Positions 1 through 10,549 of a DNA stretch of 64,000 nt are shown piece by piece (positions within the stretch are counted from its first letter, which is position 1; every line of letters starts with the position of its first letter). The position numbers were made by a program, and so were the translations under genes. Source of the stretch: Diploptera punctata (lineage: Eukaryota > Arthropoda > Insecta > Blattodea > Blaberidae); contig JASPKZ010003421.1 of assembly GCA_030220185.1 (NCBI GenBank), forward strand, positions 372,001 through 436,000, in the 5' to 3' direction. Below the pieces are notes generated by a model. That model searched no databases and was not told the origin of the DNA. It saw nothing but the letters and a program-made list of their open reading frames with translations.

Positions 1-718
1 GCACATGTCTATATAAGTTAAATGAGAGAATCTTAAAATATATAATTACAATTTTAATAGATTTAATAAGTATTATTTTATTCTTATATATGCGCAATGC
101 AGAATACATTGGGATTTCAATTGTTTCTAAATGGCCACTTTCTGTAGAATTTTTTAAAACATTGGAAAGGAAACCATTTGAAAAACAGAGAAAAACAAAT
201 TATTTTTAATATTTTCAAACAGAATAATAAAAAAATTCCCTACATTAGAACATAAGCCATTGAGGATGTGGTGAAAATAACAGCAGAATTTACAGGTGAA
301 TCAGCATAGAACATGTATTCTGCTTGTAATGAAATTGCAAATAATGGATATCGACATCATAGAAAAGCATAAACATGTGATTAGGTAGGTCCATATATAA
401 CTTTTTTGTCATAAATTAGATATGAAGGAAGTTCTAATTATTGGTACCATCTTACCTTGTATTCAGTCTTGTTTCCCATGAAATATGATATTGCCTAAGA
501 ACAATGTTTCTATTGATGGCATTTCTGTACCCAATTCTGTCATATGGCAGGTAAAAATAGCACCACAGTTCTCCCAATAGATGGAGTCAGTAGAGTTATA
601 CCTTATGCAAGTTTTTTACAATACAACTGAAACTTAGCTCGGAATTAATACAGTAGTGATCTTGCACACAAAAAAAAAATGACAAACACAACAATTCCCA
701 AATAAATGTCTTCTTAAT
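1..718. other. eag intron, upstream part, no gene seen
   Basis: AT-rich sequence upstream of the first visible eag exon. No open frame with coding character, RNA gene or recognisable repeat was found. By position it should be intron of the eag gene on the + strand. Confidence 0.5.
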
Positions 719-963
719 AAAGAAGCTGCCATTTGCAAGATAGACGCAAAGATTTCATAACATTTAGTGCATGGGAATTGACAGCGTATATAAGAGAAAA
801 ATTTGCATTTAGAGTGGAACTTGCCCAATAGCTCAGTTGGTAGAGCATTGGCCTAGAAAGCCAAAGGTCCTTGGTTCGAGTCCCAGTATGAGCATATAAT
901 TTTTCTCTTCAAATATGATTTATCCATCATTGATATGTATGAAATGAATAATAAAAACATAGA
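719..963 (+). mobile_element. tRNA-derived SINE, family S1, copy 1
   Basis: A tRNA-like head lies at 823-894 with an A-box-like segment (TAGCTCAGTTGGTAGAGC) and a B box (GGTTCGAGTCC). It is preceded by a TATATAAGAG stretch and followed by a TTTTTCTCTTCAAATATG tail. The anticodon loop reads CTAGAAA, formally AGA (Ser), but there is no long variable arm and the acceptor stem is poor, so this is a SINE head and not a functional tRNA gene. The same unit repeats 244 bp downstream, and family members recur at 27.7 and 36.5 kb. Confidence 0.7.
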
Positions 964-964
964 A

Positions 965-1180
965 AGAAGCTGCCATTTGCAAGATGGAAGCAAAGGTTTC
1001 TTAGTATTTGGTGCATGTGAACTGACAGCATATATAAGAGAAAAATTTACATTTAGATTGGAACTCGCCCAGATAGCTCAATCAGTAAGAGCATTGGTCT
1101 AGAAAGCCAAAGGTCCTGGGTTCGAGTCCCAGTCTGAGCGTATAATTTTTCTCTTCAAATATGATTTATACAACAATAGT
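965..1180 (+). mobile_element. tRNA-derived SINE, family S1, copy 2 (tandem)
   Basis: Second unit of the direct repeat, with the same AGAAGCTGCCATTTGCAAGA leader, TATATAAGAG stretch, tRNA-like head (1066-1140) and TTTTTCTCTTCAAATATG tail. The head still pairs 7 of 8 acceptor positions (CGCCCAGA against TCTGAGCG). It ends about 90 bp before the eag exon, so the pair sits close to the 3' splice site of the preceding intron. Confidence 0.7.
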
Positions 1181-1273
1181 AATTCACAGTGTACTGGATT
1201 CAACCAAAAATTCTAGATACTATCTGTTAGACCACCTATAAAGAAGAATTAAATTTAAAAAGTTGTATTACAG

Positions 1274-1454
1274 CTTATTTTCCGCAAAGTGGCTGATGTT
1301 AGACGTGAAAAGGAGCTGGCAGAAAGGAGAAAAAACGAACCTCAGCTTGATCAGACTCAGGATCATCTCGTGCGCAAAATATTCTCAAAGTTCCGTCGAG
1401 ATCGAGCTCAAGCACAGCAGCAACAAACAACACAGCCTGCACAATCTCCAGCAG
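1274..1454 (+). CDS. eag: Ether-a-go-go K+ channel, penultimate exon (partial gene)
   Basis: Internal exon encoding about 60 residues that begin LIFRKVADVRREKELAERR and include DHLVRKIFSKFRRDR. This matches the segment of EAG/KCNH1 channels just after the cyclic-nucleotide-binding homology domain. In mammalian EAG1 the corresponding LFQRFR-type basic helix is part of a calmodulin-binding region, so a similar role here is inferred. The exon is bounded by TTGTATTACAG at 1263-1273 and by GCAG/GTACTAAG at 1454/1455. It ends one base into a codon (phase 1), exactly what the exon at 23591 needs. The channel is a plasma-membrane tetrameric voltage-gated potassium channel controlling neuronal and muscle excitability. 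The upstream exons (PAS domain, membrane segments S1-S6, C-linker) lie outside the window. The glutamine-rich tail (QAQQQQTTQPAQ) is unlikely to be catalytic. Confidence 0.93.
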
Positions 1455-1769
1455 GTACTAAGCTTTCAATAAATTATGCATGCTTACTATTTATATTTTG
1501 CCATAATAAGTTATTACTGTCAGTAATTTCTTCTAGAAGATAGTAACAAACTTCAGAATGTTTCACTTAGTATTTTTATCTGCTGTTCTTAATTCCAATC
1601 TTAAACTAAGTACAAGTAATCTATTTATTTAGTTTTCATATTTATATTTAATTTAGTAAAATATAAAGTTATAAATAAATTGAATTTTTATAGGAATAAA
1701 TCACTATGAGGTTTAATTTAAGATGAAATAAAATGTTTCATACCTCTCCTCATAACCAATATTCTAAGT

Positions 1770-1807
1770 GATTGCAATTTCAAAGCTTAGAAGCTTTTCA
1801 TCTTCAG
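1770..1807 (-). ncRNA. Hammerhead-ribozyme-like motif (old PLE terminus)
   Basis: On the minus strand CTGAAGA is followed by a stem of AAAGCTT against AAGCTTT, then GAAAT, a short loop, and ATC. This fits the order CUGANGA, stem II, GAAA, short helix III, NUH. Two bases (TG) sit between CTGAAGA and the stem, which is not canonical, so activity is uncertain. Confidence 0.4.
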
Positions 1808-1829
1808 TACCATCTTGATGACTGATGTT

Positions 1830-2771
1830 TAGAGATCCGTGAAAGTGGTTTTATTTTTAGGAAAAATTTGTTTTAAAATTTCCAAGATTTTGATGTTATT
1901 GGGAATTTGGCAGTGTTATTCTAAAAACAAATGTAAATGTGAGTCTTTTTTTTAATCCTAGTTTAGTATATTAAACTCAATAAGAATGATATATCCAGTA
2001 GTTTAAGGTCAACATTTAGCTTGTACAATTGATATTGATTTTAATACACTAAAATGCATAAAATTTTAATCGTAACTAATCCATGTTATAGATATGTAAT
2101 CCAATAGAACAAATGCGTTTATGTAATTGAATTCTGTTTTAATTAAATTGGGAATAATAATATTTATCAATATGATATAATTACTCATGGTCCATTGTTA
2201 GCTTATTTAAATTTGGCAGTGCTTGCATTATTGTCAGGTTACTGCTTATTCTTAAATAAATGTTTTCTTCAGATTTACTCAATAATGATTGATATAAAAT
2301 TGATAATTATGTCTGCAAAAATTTAGGGGGAAAAAACTTATCTTACACGTTAATATAATTCGTATTTTTTGGGATTCATATTGGTCATAGTACTTAAAAT
2401 CTATGGAGAGACCATATTTGAGCATGACAGAAAATATTACCTATGTGTTGTGAACTGTGTTGCAACATTTCCCTTTGCAGAGTACATGGACGAAACAGAT
2501 ATTGCGCCACCAGATATGGCAGTTAAAAAGAAGATGGAATCCAAAAACAGTGTTTAAAAATGCATTATGAAAGTTTCATGAATAGAACAAAAAATCTCCA
2601 GAATTCGTTGTAAATTTAGAATTTCGGTGTTATTTTGCGTTATTGTAGGATTTCGCGATTCATAAATGCTTATTTTGAGGTTATGGGAAGTGGAGTTAAG
2701 GAATGATACAAGAAAATGACGAAATTAGGGAATTTTGCATTATCACGACTCACAAATTTCACAGATCTCTA
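1830..2771. mobile_element. hAT-like DNA transposon, 942 bp
   Basis: Terminal inverted repeats TAGAGATCCGTGAAA (left) and TAGAGATCTGTGAAA (right, reverse complement) are flanked by an 8-bp direct repeat CTGATGTT at 1822-1829 and 2772-2779. An 8-bp duplication and a TIR starting TAGAG fit the hAT superfamily (5'-YARNG). Removing the element restores the interrupted PLE arm. A short open frame near the right end (2481-2557) is described in the findings. No DDE transposase was recognised. Confidence 0.75.
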
Positions 2772-2943
2772 CTGATGTTATGTCGATTGGAAGAACCACT
2801 TCTTCTTCCCTCTGAAAAACAAGAAAAAACTTACGAACTTCGAAATTCTCACAGATTCTGACTTGATCTGGAGGTTTATCGGTCCACCAACTGAAGAAGA
2901 AGTGGTTCTTCCAATCGATATAACATCAGTCGTCAAGATGTTA

Positions 2944-2980
2944 CTGAAGATAAAGCTGCTAAGGCTTTGAAATCACGATC
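2944..2980 (+). ncRNA. Hammerhead-ribozyme-like motif (old PLE terminus)
   Basis: CTGAAGA, then TA, then AAGCT/GCTA/AGGCTT as stem-loop II, then GAAAT-CACG-ATC as a two-pair helix III with a NUH (AUC) site. It is sense with respect to eag. It is degenerate compared with its minus-strand partner at 1770-1807, and activity is uncertain. Confidence 0.35.
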
Positions 2981-3050
2981 TACTTAGAAGATTGGTTATG
3001 AGGAGAGGTATGAAACACTTTAATTTATCTTATAAATAAATATTTATATC

Positions 3051-3709
3051 TGCATTTTACTGGTTCATTTTGGAGACAAAAGACAAAGCATGATAGTTTA
3101 TTAATTTTGGATTAATATAATAAAACAATTTAAATTAAAAATGATTCCAATTTAAATATGAGTTGTAAATAATAAATATGATTTAAAAATGTAATTCTAG
3201 ATATCTGTTTATTTTATTTTAAATCCTTTAAATTTTGGATATGTAAAGGCTTAAGCTTATTTTATTAAATATCAGTAATATACACTGTAATGTAATTTAA
3301 TGCACTGCTGAATTTTATTCTTCCTTAATTTGTGCTGATTGCATATGAAAAGCATTATTTTATAAGAGCAGCTTTTGGCACAAGAAGTAAATAAGTTTTA
3401 TTTAGCTTTCAATTAATGTGAGTATGACAAAAGTAAATAATAATTTTTAAAAAGTTGATAATTCTCTTTGCAAAAATTAACAGCAGGCTTAATATTTTCT
3501 ATAGGTATAATAATTTGCAAGCAATGTAAATAAAAAAATGTATTTGCAAACAATATAAATAAAAAAATAAATGTCGGAAGATTTATTATAGTAAAAAAAC
3601 CTCAAACCCTACTATTTCAATCTGAGAGACAAGACAGTTCAACTGCAATAGAAATAAATATATCATTTTGGATTCATAGATCTCTGTCCTCTATGCTAGA
3701 AAAAATAAG
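3051..3709. other. Intronic, nothing recognised
   Basis: AT-rich intron sequence. A short imperfect direct repeat (GCAATGTAAATAAAAAAATG type) at about 3518-3570 is the only internal structure seen. Confidence 0.5.
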
Positions 3710-3984
3710 CAAGTAATTAACATAACTAAAGAGAGGAACTTCTTCCTGAGCTGAGATTTAAACCCAAGACCTCCAGATTTATGTGCTGGTGCTCTACTAT
3801 TGAACTTCTTAGACAACTCCAGAAGCAAGCAGAAATTTCTCTCTCTTTAATTCCAATAAAATGTATTGTGGTTCCTAGAGTTGACTAAATTGTTCACTGG
3901 TAGAGCACCACCTGGATATCTTGGGATCAAATCCCAACTCAGGCAGAAATCTTTCTCTTTAGTTATGTTAATTATTCCTTGCAG
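3710..3984. repeat. Foldback element with a tRNA-like head in each arm
   Basis: The outer arms (GCAAGTAATTAACATAACTA at the left; TAGTTATGTTAATTA followed by CCTTGC at the right) are inverted repeats. Each arm contains a degenerate tRNA-like block: minus-strand B box near 3755-3775 and plus-strand GATCAAATCCC near 3925-3940. It resembles two S1-type SINEs joined tail to tail. Confidence 0.55.
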
Positions 3985-4258
3985 ATGGGTTGAATGTATA
4001 AATTAATTTTCACATTATATTCATAAGCCAATAGGTAGGCTTCAATCACATATAGAAGAAATAACTTATAATTAAAAATTCTAATCCCTTAATATGTTTA
4101 AACCTTGCTATGATAAGAAGGTGAACTTCATTGATTTAATTGAGGAGTGCAGATTTTTTGCTGGGTACCATATGGTTGTCATAATCATTCAGTTTTAATT
4201 AACTTTGGGCAGCATAGATCCTTTTTAATAGATTATAAAAAATTATAAAGTTGTAAAA

Positions 4259-4415
4259 AATAATTAAGACATTTTGTCTGTACATTCTTATCTCTTATGG
4301 TTGTTTTTGTCAAACATATGTTCAACAAAAACAACCATAAGAGGTAAGAATGTACAGACAAAAGTCTTAATTATTAAACAGACCTCTTAATGTTACTTCC
4401 TATTGTATTTTAAAA
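4259..4415. repeat. Foldback of two PLE 3' termini
   Basis: Near-perfect inverted repeat (arms about 4259-4310 and 4324-4374, loop about 13 bases). The right arm reads GAGGTAAGAATGTACAGAC and is followed by ACCTCTTAATGTTACTTCC. These match the 3' signature of the PLE array (GAGGTAAGATGTCCAGACC, then AACCTCAAAATATAACTTCC). Confidence 0.6.
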
Positions 4416-4985
4416 TTGTAAAACATTTTATTTTTTGCATTAAAACATTGGAAAATAATAATTTTAAATGATAGAATTTTAAGAGGGTTTTATTGTATCT
4501 ATATAGGTCTACATAAGTTGGGAACAGAGGCTTGTTAGCCAGAAATGTAGCTAGATATTGTGTTTTTATTATTTTTTGTACATAATAAGAGGAAAATGGA
4601 GAAAATGGTTATAGTGTACTTCTTTGAATATGTAATTAGTGAGGATCTGTGGATTACTGTACTTAAATAGCACTTAGAGCATGCAGAATTAAAACATAAT
4701 GGAATCCTGGTAGATCAGTTTAATAGTATGGTACCATATTGTTTTCAGTTTTAGTTATCCCTTAATTTTAAACATGAATTTCAAATGTAGAGAAACTTGT
4801 TACTGGGAGGAGCATCCCTGTTGTAATGAACAAACTTCTGATGACACAGCAATCTCTATTGGCTGGAGTTTGTTTTATCTGTAATCACTTATATCTCAGG
4901 TGACTTATTTTTCTCTTAATACTTTAAAGCTATGTTCATAAAATAATTTTGGCTGTTAAAATAGTTTATATATTCTTGAACTATT
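4416..4985. other. Intronic, nothing recognised
   Basis: AT-rich sequence with no coding frame or repeat signature that I can name. Confidence 0.5.
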
Positions 4986-4989
4986 TCCC

Positions 4990-5056
4990 ATAGGGGAAAA
5001 TTTTCTATAGGATCGTAACAGGCCTTGGCCTAATACTTGAAAGGAAGAAGAAGAAG
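4990..5056 (+). mobile_element. LINE 3' end with (GAA)n tail, heavily 5'-truncated
   Basis: The segment AGGATCGTAACAGGCCTTGG...ACTTGAAAGGAAGAAGAAGAA is the complement of the 3' end of the LINE at 32576-33549 and of the copy at 57314-57452. All share the (GAA)n tail. Possible short flanking repeat GAACTA at 4978 and 5056. Confidence 0.75.
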
Positions 5057-5316
5057 AACTACTGTATTTATTTGACAATATCAATTATTTAGAAGGAAAT
5101 ATATGATAAATGTTTTAGAGCATTCTACCAAAAAATATTAAAAATAATTTACAAAGATACAACGAATCGCCCTGCAACTGGAAAAACCTGTATTCCAGTA
5201 GTGGATCAATTCTTCAGTTCTTCTCTTGAAGAGAGTGGAACCCGGGTTCCAATGCTTGAGCTCATTTGCCCCGGTAGTGTAAAATTTTTAGTGCTAAATT
5301 AATAGCTATTGCCATT

Positions 5317-7350
5317 ATGGTGGGCTTTTCAGTCTATTTCAGCAACGCAGCTAAGGAAGTAATAGGACAAAGACAAGTAAATGTAAACAGCAATAAGAAG
5401 AATACTCCATGGTTTGTACCTGGAATTAAAGAAATAGCCAAAAAGAAAAAGGAATCATATTTACAATTTTTGAAAAATAAAATCCCTGAATCTTGGAAAA
5501 CATACACAACAGAATGCAATATAGCAAATGCTAAAATTAGAAAAATTAAGCAAGATTATTGGGAAAAATATTCCAAAGATATGGAACATGATCTATATGG
5601 AGGCCAACGAAAAATATGGGGAACATTAAGAAGAAATAAAATGGAGATTAGGGATAGTATACAAACAAACAAATTGACAATGCAAGAATGGAATAGTTAT
5701 TTCCAGGAACTATATAAACAAGAAGAAAATAATCAGGATGTATATGAATATCAAAATCAAGATGAATTAATTGAAATAGCATTAGATGAAGTAACTGACA
5801 CAGTATGGAGATTGGAAAATCGAAAGGCTGTAGGTCCTGATACGATAACAATGAAATGCTGAAATATGGAGGAATACAACTGATAAATGAACTACAGAAG
5901 TTATTTCAAAATATCATAATAAGCGGTACCACTCCACTAGAATGGAAATCGAGTATAACTATCCCAATATTTAAAAAGGGTGATAAAACTAAACCAGAAA
6001 ATTATCGTGAAATTACATTACTTAATAGTTCTCTAAAAGTATTCACAAAAATATTAAACAACAAATTAAACACGTTAATCCATATTAAAGAAGAACAACA
6101 AGGATTTCGGAAAAATAGATCCACATTAGATGCAATTTACATAGTTAGACAAATTATGGAAAAATCATGGGAATTCAATAAACCAGTATTCTTACATTTC
6201 ATAGATATGAAGAAAGCTTTTGATAGAGTACAGCTTGAAGATGTTGTACATATCTTGAGAGAGAATGACATTCCTAATGAACTGATTAGAGCAATAATAT
6301 CAATTAACACACACTGCAAAACAGTAATCAAAGTAAAAGAACAGCAAACTGAAGAAATAACGCTCACAAAGGGCATCAGGCAAGGTGACTCTTTACGTCC
6401 ATTCTTATTTAATAATATAATGGATAAAATTATTGAAAACATACCACCATGTTTGGGTTATAAAATGGGAAACATTAGATTTCACTTAATATGTTACGCA
6501 GATGATGTCGTTCTCCTTTCAGAATCTGAAGATAATTTACAAAGATCTTTACATCAATTTAATATAAATGCCAGAAAATACAATATGGAAATTAATGCAA
6601 ATAAGACAAAATGCTTAACAATATCAAAAGAACCAGTAAGATGCAAATTAGAAGTGGAAAGAAAAAAATTATAGAACAAGTGTCAGAATTTAATTATTTA
6701 GGTGTATTAATAACAAACACTAAAAATTTAATAAAAGAAGTAAGAGAAACAAGCTGATAAAGCAGCACAAATATCAGGATCTATGAAAGATTTAATTTGG
6801 CGCAACAAACATATGTCAATAGAAAGCAAAACCCGCATATACAAAACGATAGTTCGACCAGTTATCGTATATGGAGCAGAAACTAGGGCTGATACAACAA
6901 AAACTAAACAAATAATAAGCACATGCGAAATGAAAATCTTAAGAACTATTCAGGGGAAAATATTATTTGATAAAATGCACGATACAGAAATTAGGGACAA
7001 ATGCCATATTCAAGACATAACCAAATTTATTATAGATAGACGAAAATATTGGAAGGGTCATATAGAAAGAATGGAAGAAAACTGGCTTGCAAAAAGAGCT
7101 AAAGAAGATAGACCAATGGACGGGAGAAGAACAAGAGGAAGACCAGCCAAGAGATGGATAGACAGTGAATGCACATCCAGTACGTCTTCCTCCGAGGAGT
7201 GATTTTGGAGATCAACAGGATGGAACAATCCTGACAAATTAATTTTACGAAGAATATGAGAAGACCCTTGTACCAGGGTGAAACTGCAGAAAAACTGGCT
7301 TGTTTGATAGTCTTTTACAGGACCTAAGGGCCAAATTTGAATTAGCAAAT
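5317..7350 (+). pseudogene. Non-LTR retrotransposon (LINE) reverse transcriptase, broken
   Basis: Part of a LINE polyprotein from the linker before the RT through the C-terminal tail. Frame 1 (5317-5862) ends ENRKAVGPDTITMKC. Frame 2 (5856-6674) continues LKYGGIQLINELQKLF through the RT: FKKGDKTKPENYREITLL, a motif A region with MKKAFDRV, GIRQGDSLRPFLF, and the catalytic YADD in CYADDVVLLSESEDNLQ. One missing A near 5852 explains the first break; a further frame change follows at 6674. Frame 3 (6783-7202) holds the C-terminal tail RGRPAKRW. The endonuclease domain is absent (5' truncation). The clade is not certain from motifs alone. Confidence 0.85.
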
Positions 7351-7924
7351 AAAAATTTTGAAACAAAACTTCATTTGGATAAAGTAAAAGTTAAATGTCA
7401 ACATGAAAAAATTATTAGGATATTCATTCATTCTTCATTACATGTATCCAGATGCAACTGATGACACTTATGGTGTATAAGTTGCCATGGGTCTGCATAT
7501 ACATGAGCTTATGTGGGCATTGAATATCCATGAGGTTAAAAGAAAGAGATATAGGAAAGACAGAAATGAATCCCATGGCCTCGAATACTCTAATACCATC
7601 AGGGTCGAAGAAAAGAGGTCAATCAAGGGAGACTGGATTGGAAAGTAAAACGAGGGATCTGGTACAAGAAAAGGAACAAATACCAGATCGGTTTATAACC
7701 CACCAAGCTAACCAGTGCTAATTGGTGGGTAGCCCATCCCTTTAATTCATATTGCATAAACAATGTGTTAACAGTTGCACCACGAGAAGGTAGGGATTGG
7801 ACACTGGGTTATTGTCCAGGTTGGTTTCTGTAAGCTTTCAATCTAGAAAGAATTAGAGGGTCTCCTCCCTGTTAAAAAGAATAACCCTTTGCAGCCATTA
7901 TTAGGCTATTATATCACAAATTAA
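7351..7924. other. Intronic, unidentified, with one hairpin
   Basis: No gene recognised. A stem of CCCACCAA against TTGGTGGG at about 7699-7730 forms a clear hairpin inside a GC-richer block (7500-7900) that may be an unnamed repeat. Confidence 0.4.
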
Positions 7925-7929
7925 TGAAT

Positions 7930-8400
7930 CATTTTTACACATCTTACCTCATATTTTATGTTTCTTTAAACATGGGAACTAGTTTTTAAGAGAAGGATCT
8001 GTCTCATTTTAAGCCGACATTATGACTACCGGATTTTCTTTGGAATCTCCATCAGTAACATTGCCATCTGGTGTTGATTTGATGAACTTAGAGATGAGGT
8101 CACGTTCATCAGGAATCTCGAAATTCATGGATCCAAATTTGTTCTTCTGAATGTATATCTTCTCCCAAATTGTCAATTCTAAAGGTTTTTCCAAATGTTT
8201 TAAAAGTTGGGCTTCTTTTTCAATTTTATGACTCTCCAATAAACTGTGTGCTGCAATAGCTGATTTTTTCAATTTATCCATTTTTAATATTTCTAAAGTG
8301 TTCCTTAGTGCGAGTGTCCAAATTCCTTTTTGTTTTTCCTATGTATACTTTATTGCAGTCCTTACAATTAATTTGACTATTTAACTCATGCCCCAAATGG
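7930..8400 (-). pseudogene. Penelope-like element fragment (GIY-YIG C-terminus)
   Basis: The minus frame 8281-8009 reads KKSAIAAHSLLESHKIEKE and LTIWEKIYIQKNKFGSMNFE, matching the C-terminus of the intact PLE. Just upstream (8282-8400) the frame decays but still encodes a KIYIGKTKR-like GIY-YIG segment. The 3' terminal signature (ATGAGGTAAGATG on the minus strand) lies at about 7940-7955. The copy is 5'-truncated and about two thirds diverged from the young array. Confidence 0.8.
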
Positions 8401-10387
8401 GAATCAATGACCAATCACGTTTCAATGATTTCTGTTTTACAACCAATCAAGAGTCGTGTTTCACGAAATATTTATCAGTGTTATGATTACCATATTAAAG
8501 AAGGCTCCTCCTTTTTAATATTCTGAACAGGTCTGACCATTATTTTGCAGTGACTGAGGGAACAGTAAAGCCGCCATATTTGAATGTTCAAAATGGCAGA
8601 AACAAGATTTGGCTGTGCTTCAAATGAAGATATAGACGAAATACAAATTTGACAATTGTGTTTTTAAATAATGATATTACCGAGTTCTTTTTGATAATTC
8701 TGTGTTCAATAATTGTGTTTTTAAATAATGATTTTACCGATTTGTTTACTAAAAAATAAATTAACCTATAATTTTGGTTATAATATACAGTTTGATGTGT
8801 TTAATTTTTTCTCCACTAGGATGCATTCTTATAATATTGCGATGATATTTCAAGTTTCCCATGCCAGATGGCAATATATAACAAACATTATATGATCTTG
8901 TTGCAGTGGATGGAAAAACGAAACATAACATTTCTCATTTGTTTTCAAACATCGCCGTTTACATTAAATAAATAAATATTTTAAAGTAACTATATTTAAA
9001 TAATGATTTGTGAGTAAATAGCTTAATTTTATTCGTTAAATAGTCCTAACAAATGCCACTCTTGATTTCCACAATTCTCTAGATAAATTGGAAATCACTC
9101 GTAGCATTACTTATGATAAATTCCAGATTTTTTGCTATCTGGGATTTTGAAAAAAATGACTCATTAATTTACGAAGTAAGAACCTCATAATGTTATTTCC
9201 CATATTTAACTATGAATATTATATCACAATTTGTTTTGACACTTTATTTTATTACTTTTATCAAATATTATTTTAATTTAAAAAAATTGTCTATAGCTCC
9301 ATAATATAAATATTTATTTTGATTACCTTGATGGTGAAAACAGTAATTTCATCATTATATTTTATTTCAATTACACTAAATTATCAGATATATATATCAC
9401 TGCATTATTTATATCTGTCTGTCTCTCTATAATTTAAGTATATTAGAACAGTGATATCAACATTCAGTAAATTCTGCTTTAGAGTCTGGTTGCTTTTTCC
9501 TGTGCTTGTATAGTACTAAGCTTTATTAATCTGCTTCAATAGAATTTGATTAGGGAGCACTTGAATAGTGATGGCTTAAAATGATCACAATTACATTGTG
9601 ATAATTTTTCAGTATTTACCATTTAAGGTAGTAAATCAATAATTCAATCTTACAAGGACTTTAAAAATTAATAATTAAACACAATATAAAAGAATCACTT
9701 TATTAAAGATAAAGTGAAGGCCACCAATTTTTATACATATAGGAAAATTACACTGCAAAATTATTTTCTTGAAAAATGGTCTATGATCTTTTCAGTCATC
9801 ACCCTTCATTTATGAAAATAGCTTCAATGTAAGATTAAAGTAACATAAATCTATAAGTTAAGTAGTTCCTTAAGGGAAATATCAAATTATTTTATAATAG
9901 GCTCCTACCTAAATATAGTGATCTCATATATTTTATAAAATTATCTAAAAATATAAGCCATTTGATATGAGATTATGACTTTAAAATTTCAACTAGGGTT
10001 AGGTAAATTTGTATTATTTAATGTCTATGTACCCCAATTTGCAGTCCTTAGGAATTATTTCTAAAGATACAATTAGCTTTTGATAAATCTTTAAAATGGA
10101 TAAACAAATATATATATCTAGCAATATTTACTTATTCAGTGAATTATTATTTACTTTTTACTTCAATGTCTGGTTATATATATATATATATATATATATA
10201 GTATTTTATTTACAGTTCATGATTTTAGATGTAATAATTGAGGAAATCCTCAAAGAAAGGATGAGTCCATCAGTTTCTAGATGAGTTTAAGCTGTTAAAA
10301 TTAATGCAATATTCACTGTTATTTATGTAATCTTGCCAAACCTGTTAGTACGTCATAGTTGGTGTATTGCTTAGTATTTGATTAAGC
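8401..10387. other. Intronic, mostly unidentified
   Basis: No coding gene. A short frame MAETRFGCASNEDIDEIQI starts at about 8594 and may be the start of a decayed transposon protein. A PLE-type terminal signature (AACCTCATAATGTTATTTCCC) is present at about 9182-9202. An (AT)n run lies at 10175-10201. Confidence 0.4.
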
Positions 10388-10400
10388 TTACTGTAGGATA
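10388..10400. repeat. Left copy of the target-site duplication of the PLE array
   Basis: TTACTGTAGGATA here is repeated at 19317-19329. The first three bases coincide with the element end, so the true duplication is 10-13 bp. Confidence 0.85.
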
Positions 10401-10493
10401 TTTAATTTTAGGAAGTTATATTTTGAGGTTATTTTAATTATATTATTTTTGGTCTGGACATCTTACCTCAATATTAATGTTGATTTGTTCTTG

Positions 10494-10529
10494 GACATGT
10501 TTCAAAACAATTCTCTGTTTTATCTTCAG
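10494..10529 (-). ncRNA. Hammerhead-ribozyme-like motif of the minus PLE copy
   Basis: Same sequence as the motif at 13846-13881, on the minus strand: CTGAAGA at 10529-10523, GAAAC at 10503-10499, GTC at 10496-10494. Confidence 0.5.
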
Positions 10530-10549
10530 CTTTCCCAGACTGGTTTTAT

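Larger units (their letters stand above)
1694..3050. mobile_element. Inverted pair of Penelope-like element 3' ends, split by a hAT-like element
   Basis: Two related 3' termini point outward. The minus terminus (1694-1829, continued at 2780-2812) and the plus terminus (2813-3050) both contain the motif GAGGAGAGGTATGAAA and a hammerhead-like core. The plus arm also encodes a PLE C-terminus (FEILTDSDLIWRFIGPPTE, about 2848-2905), comparable to FDIPMEGDLVWRFFGQPQD in the intact PLE at 16.7 kb. The minus arm is continuous only when 1830-2771 is removed. The segment 2774-2812 is an inverted repeat of 2894-2935. Confidence 0.75.

Noticed and set aside
823..1140. Two tRNA genes (anticodon AGA)
   Set aside because: A and B boxes are present, but there is no serine-type long variable arm, the acceptor stem of the first is broken, and both lie inside a repeated unit found elsewhere in the window. 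They are SINE heads.
7940..8010. Hammerhead motif at the 3' end of the 8-kb PLE fragment
   Set aside because: The terminal ATGAGGTAAGATG signature is present, but the CUGANGA core and GAAA are not recognisable.
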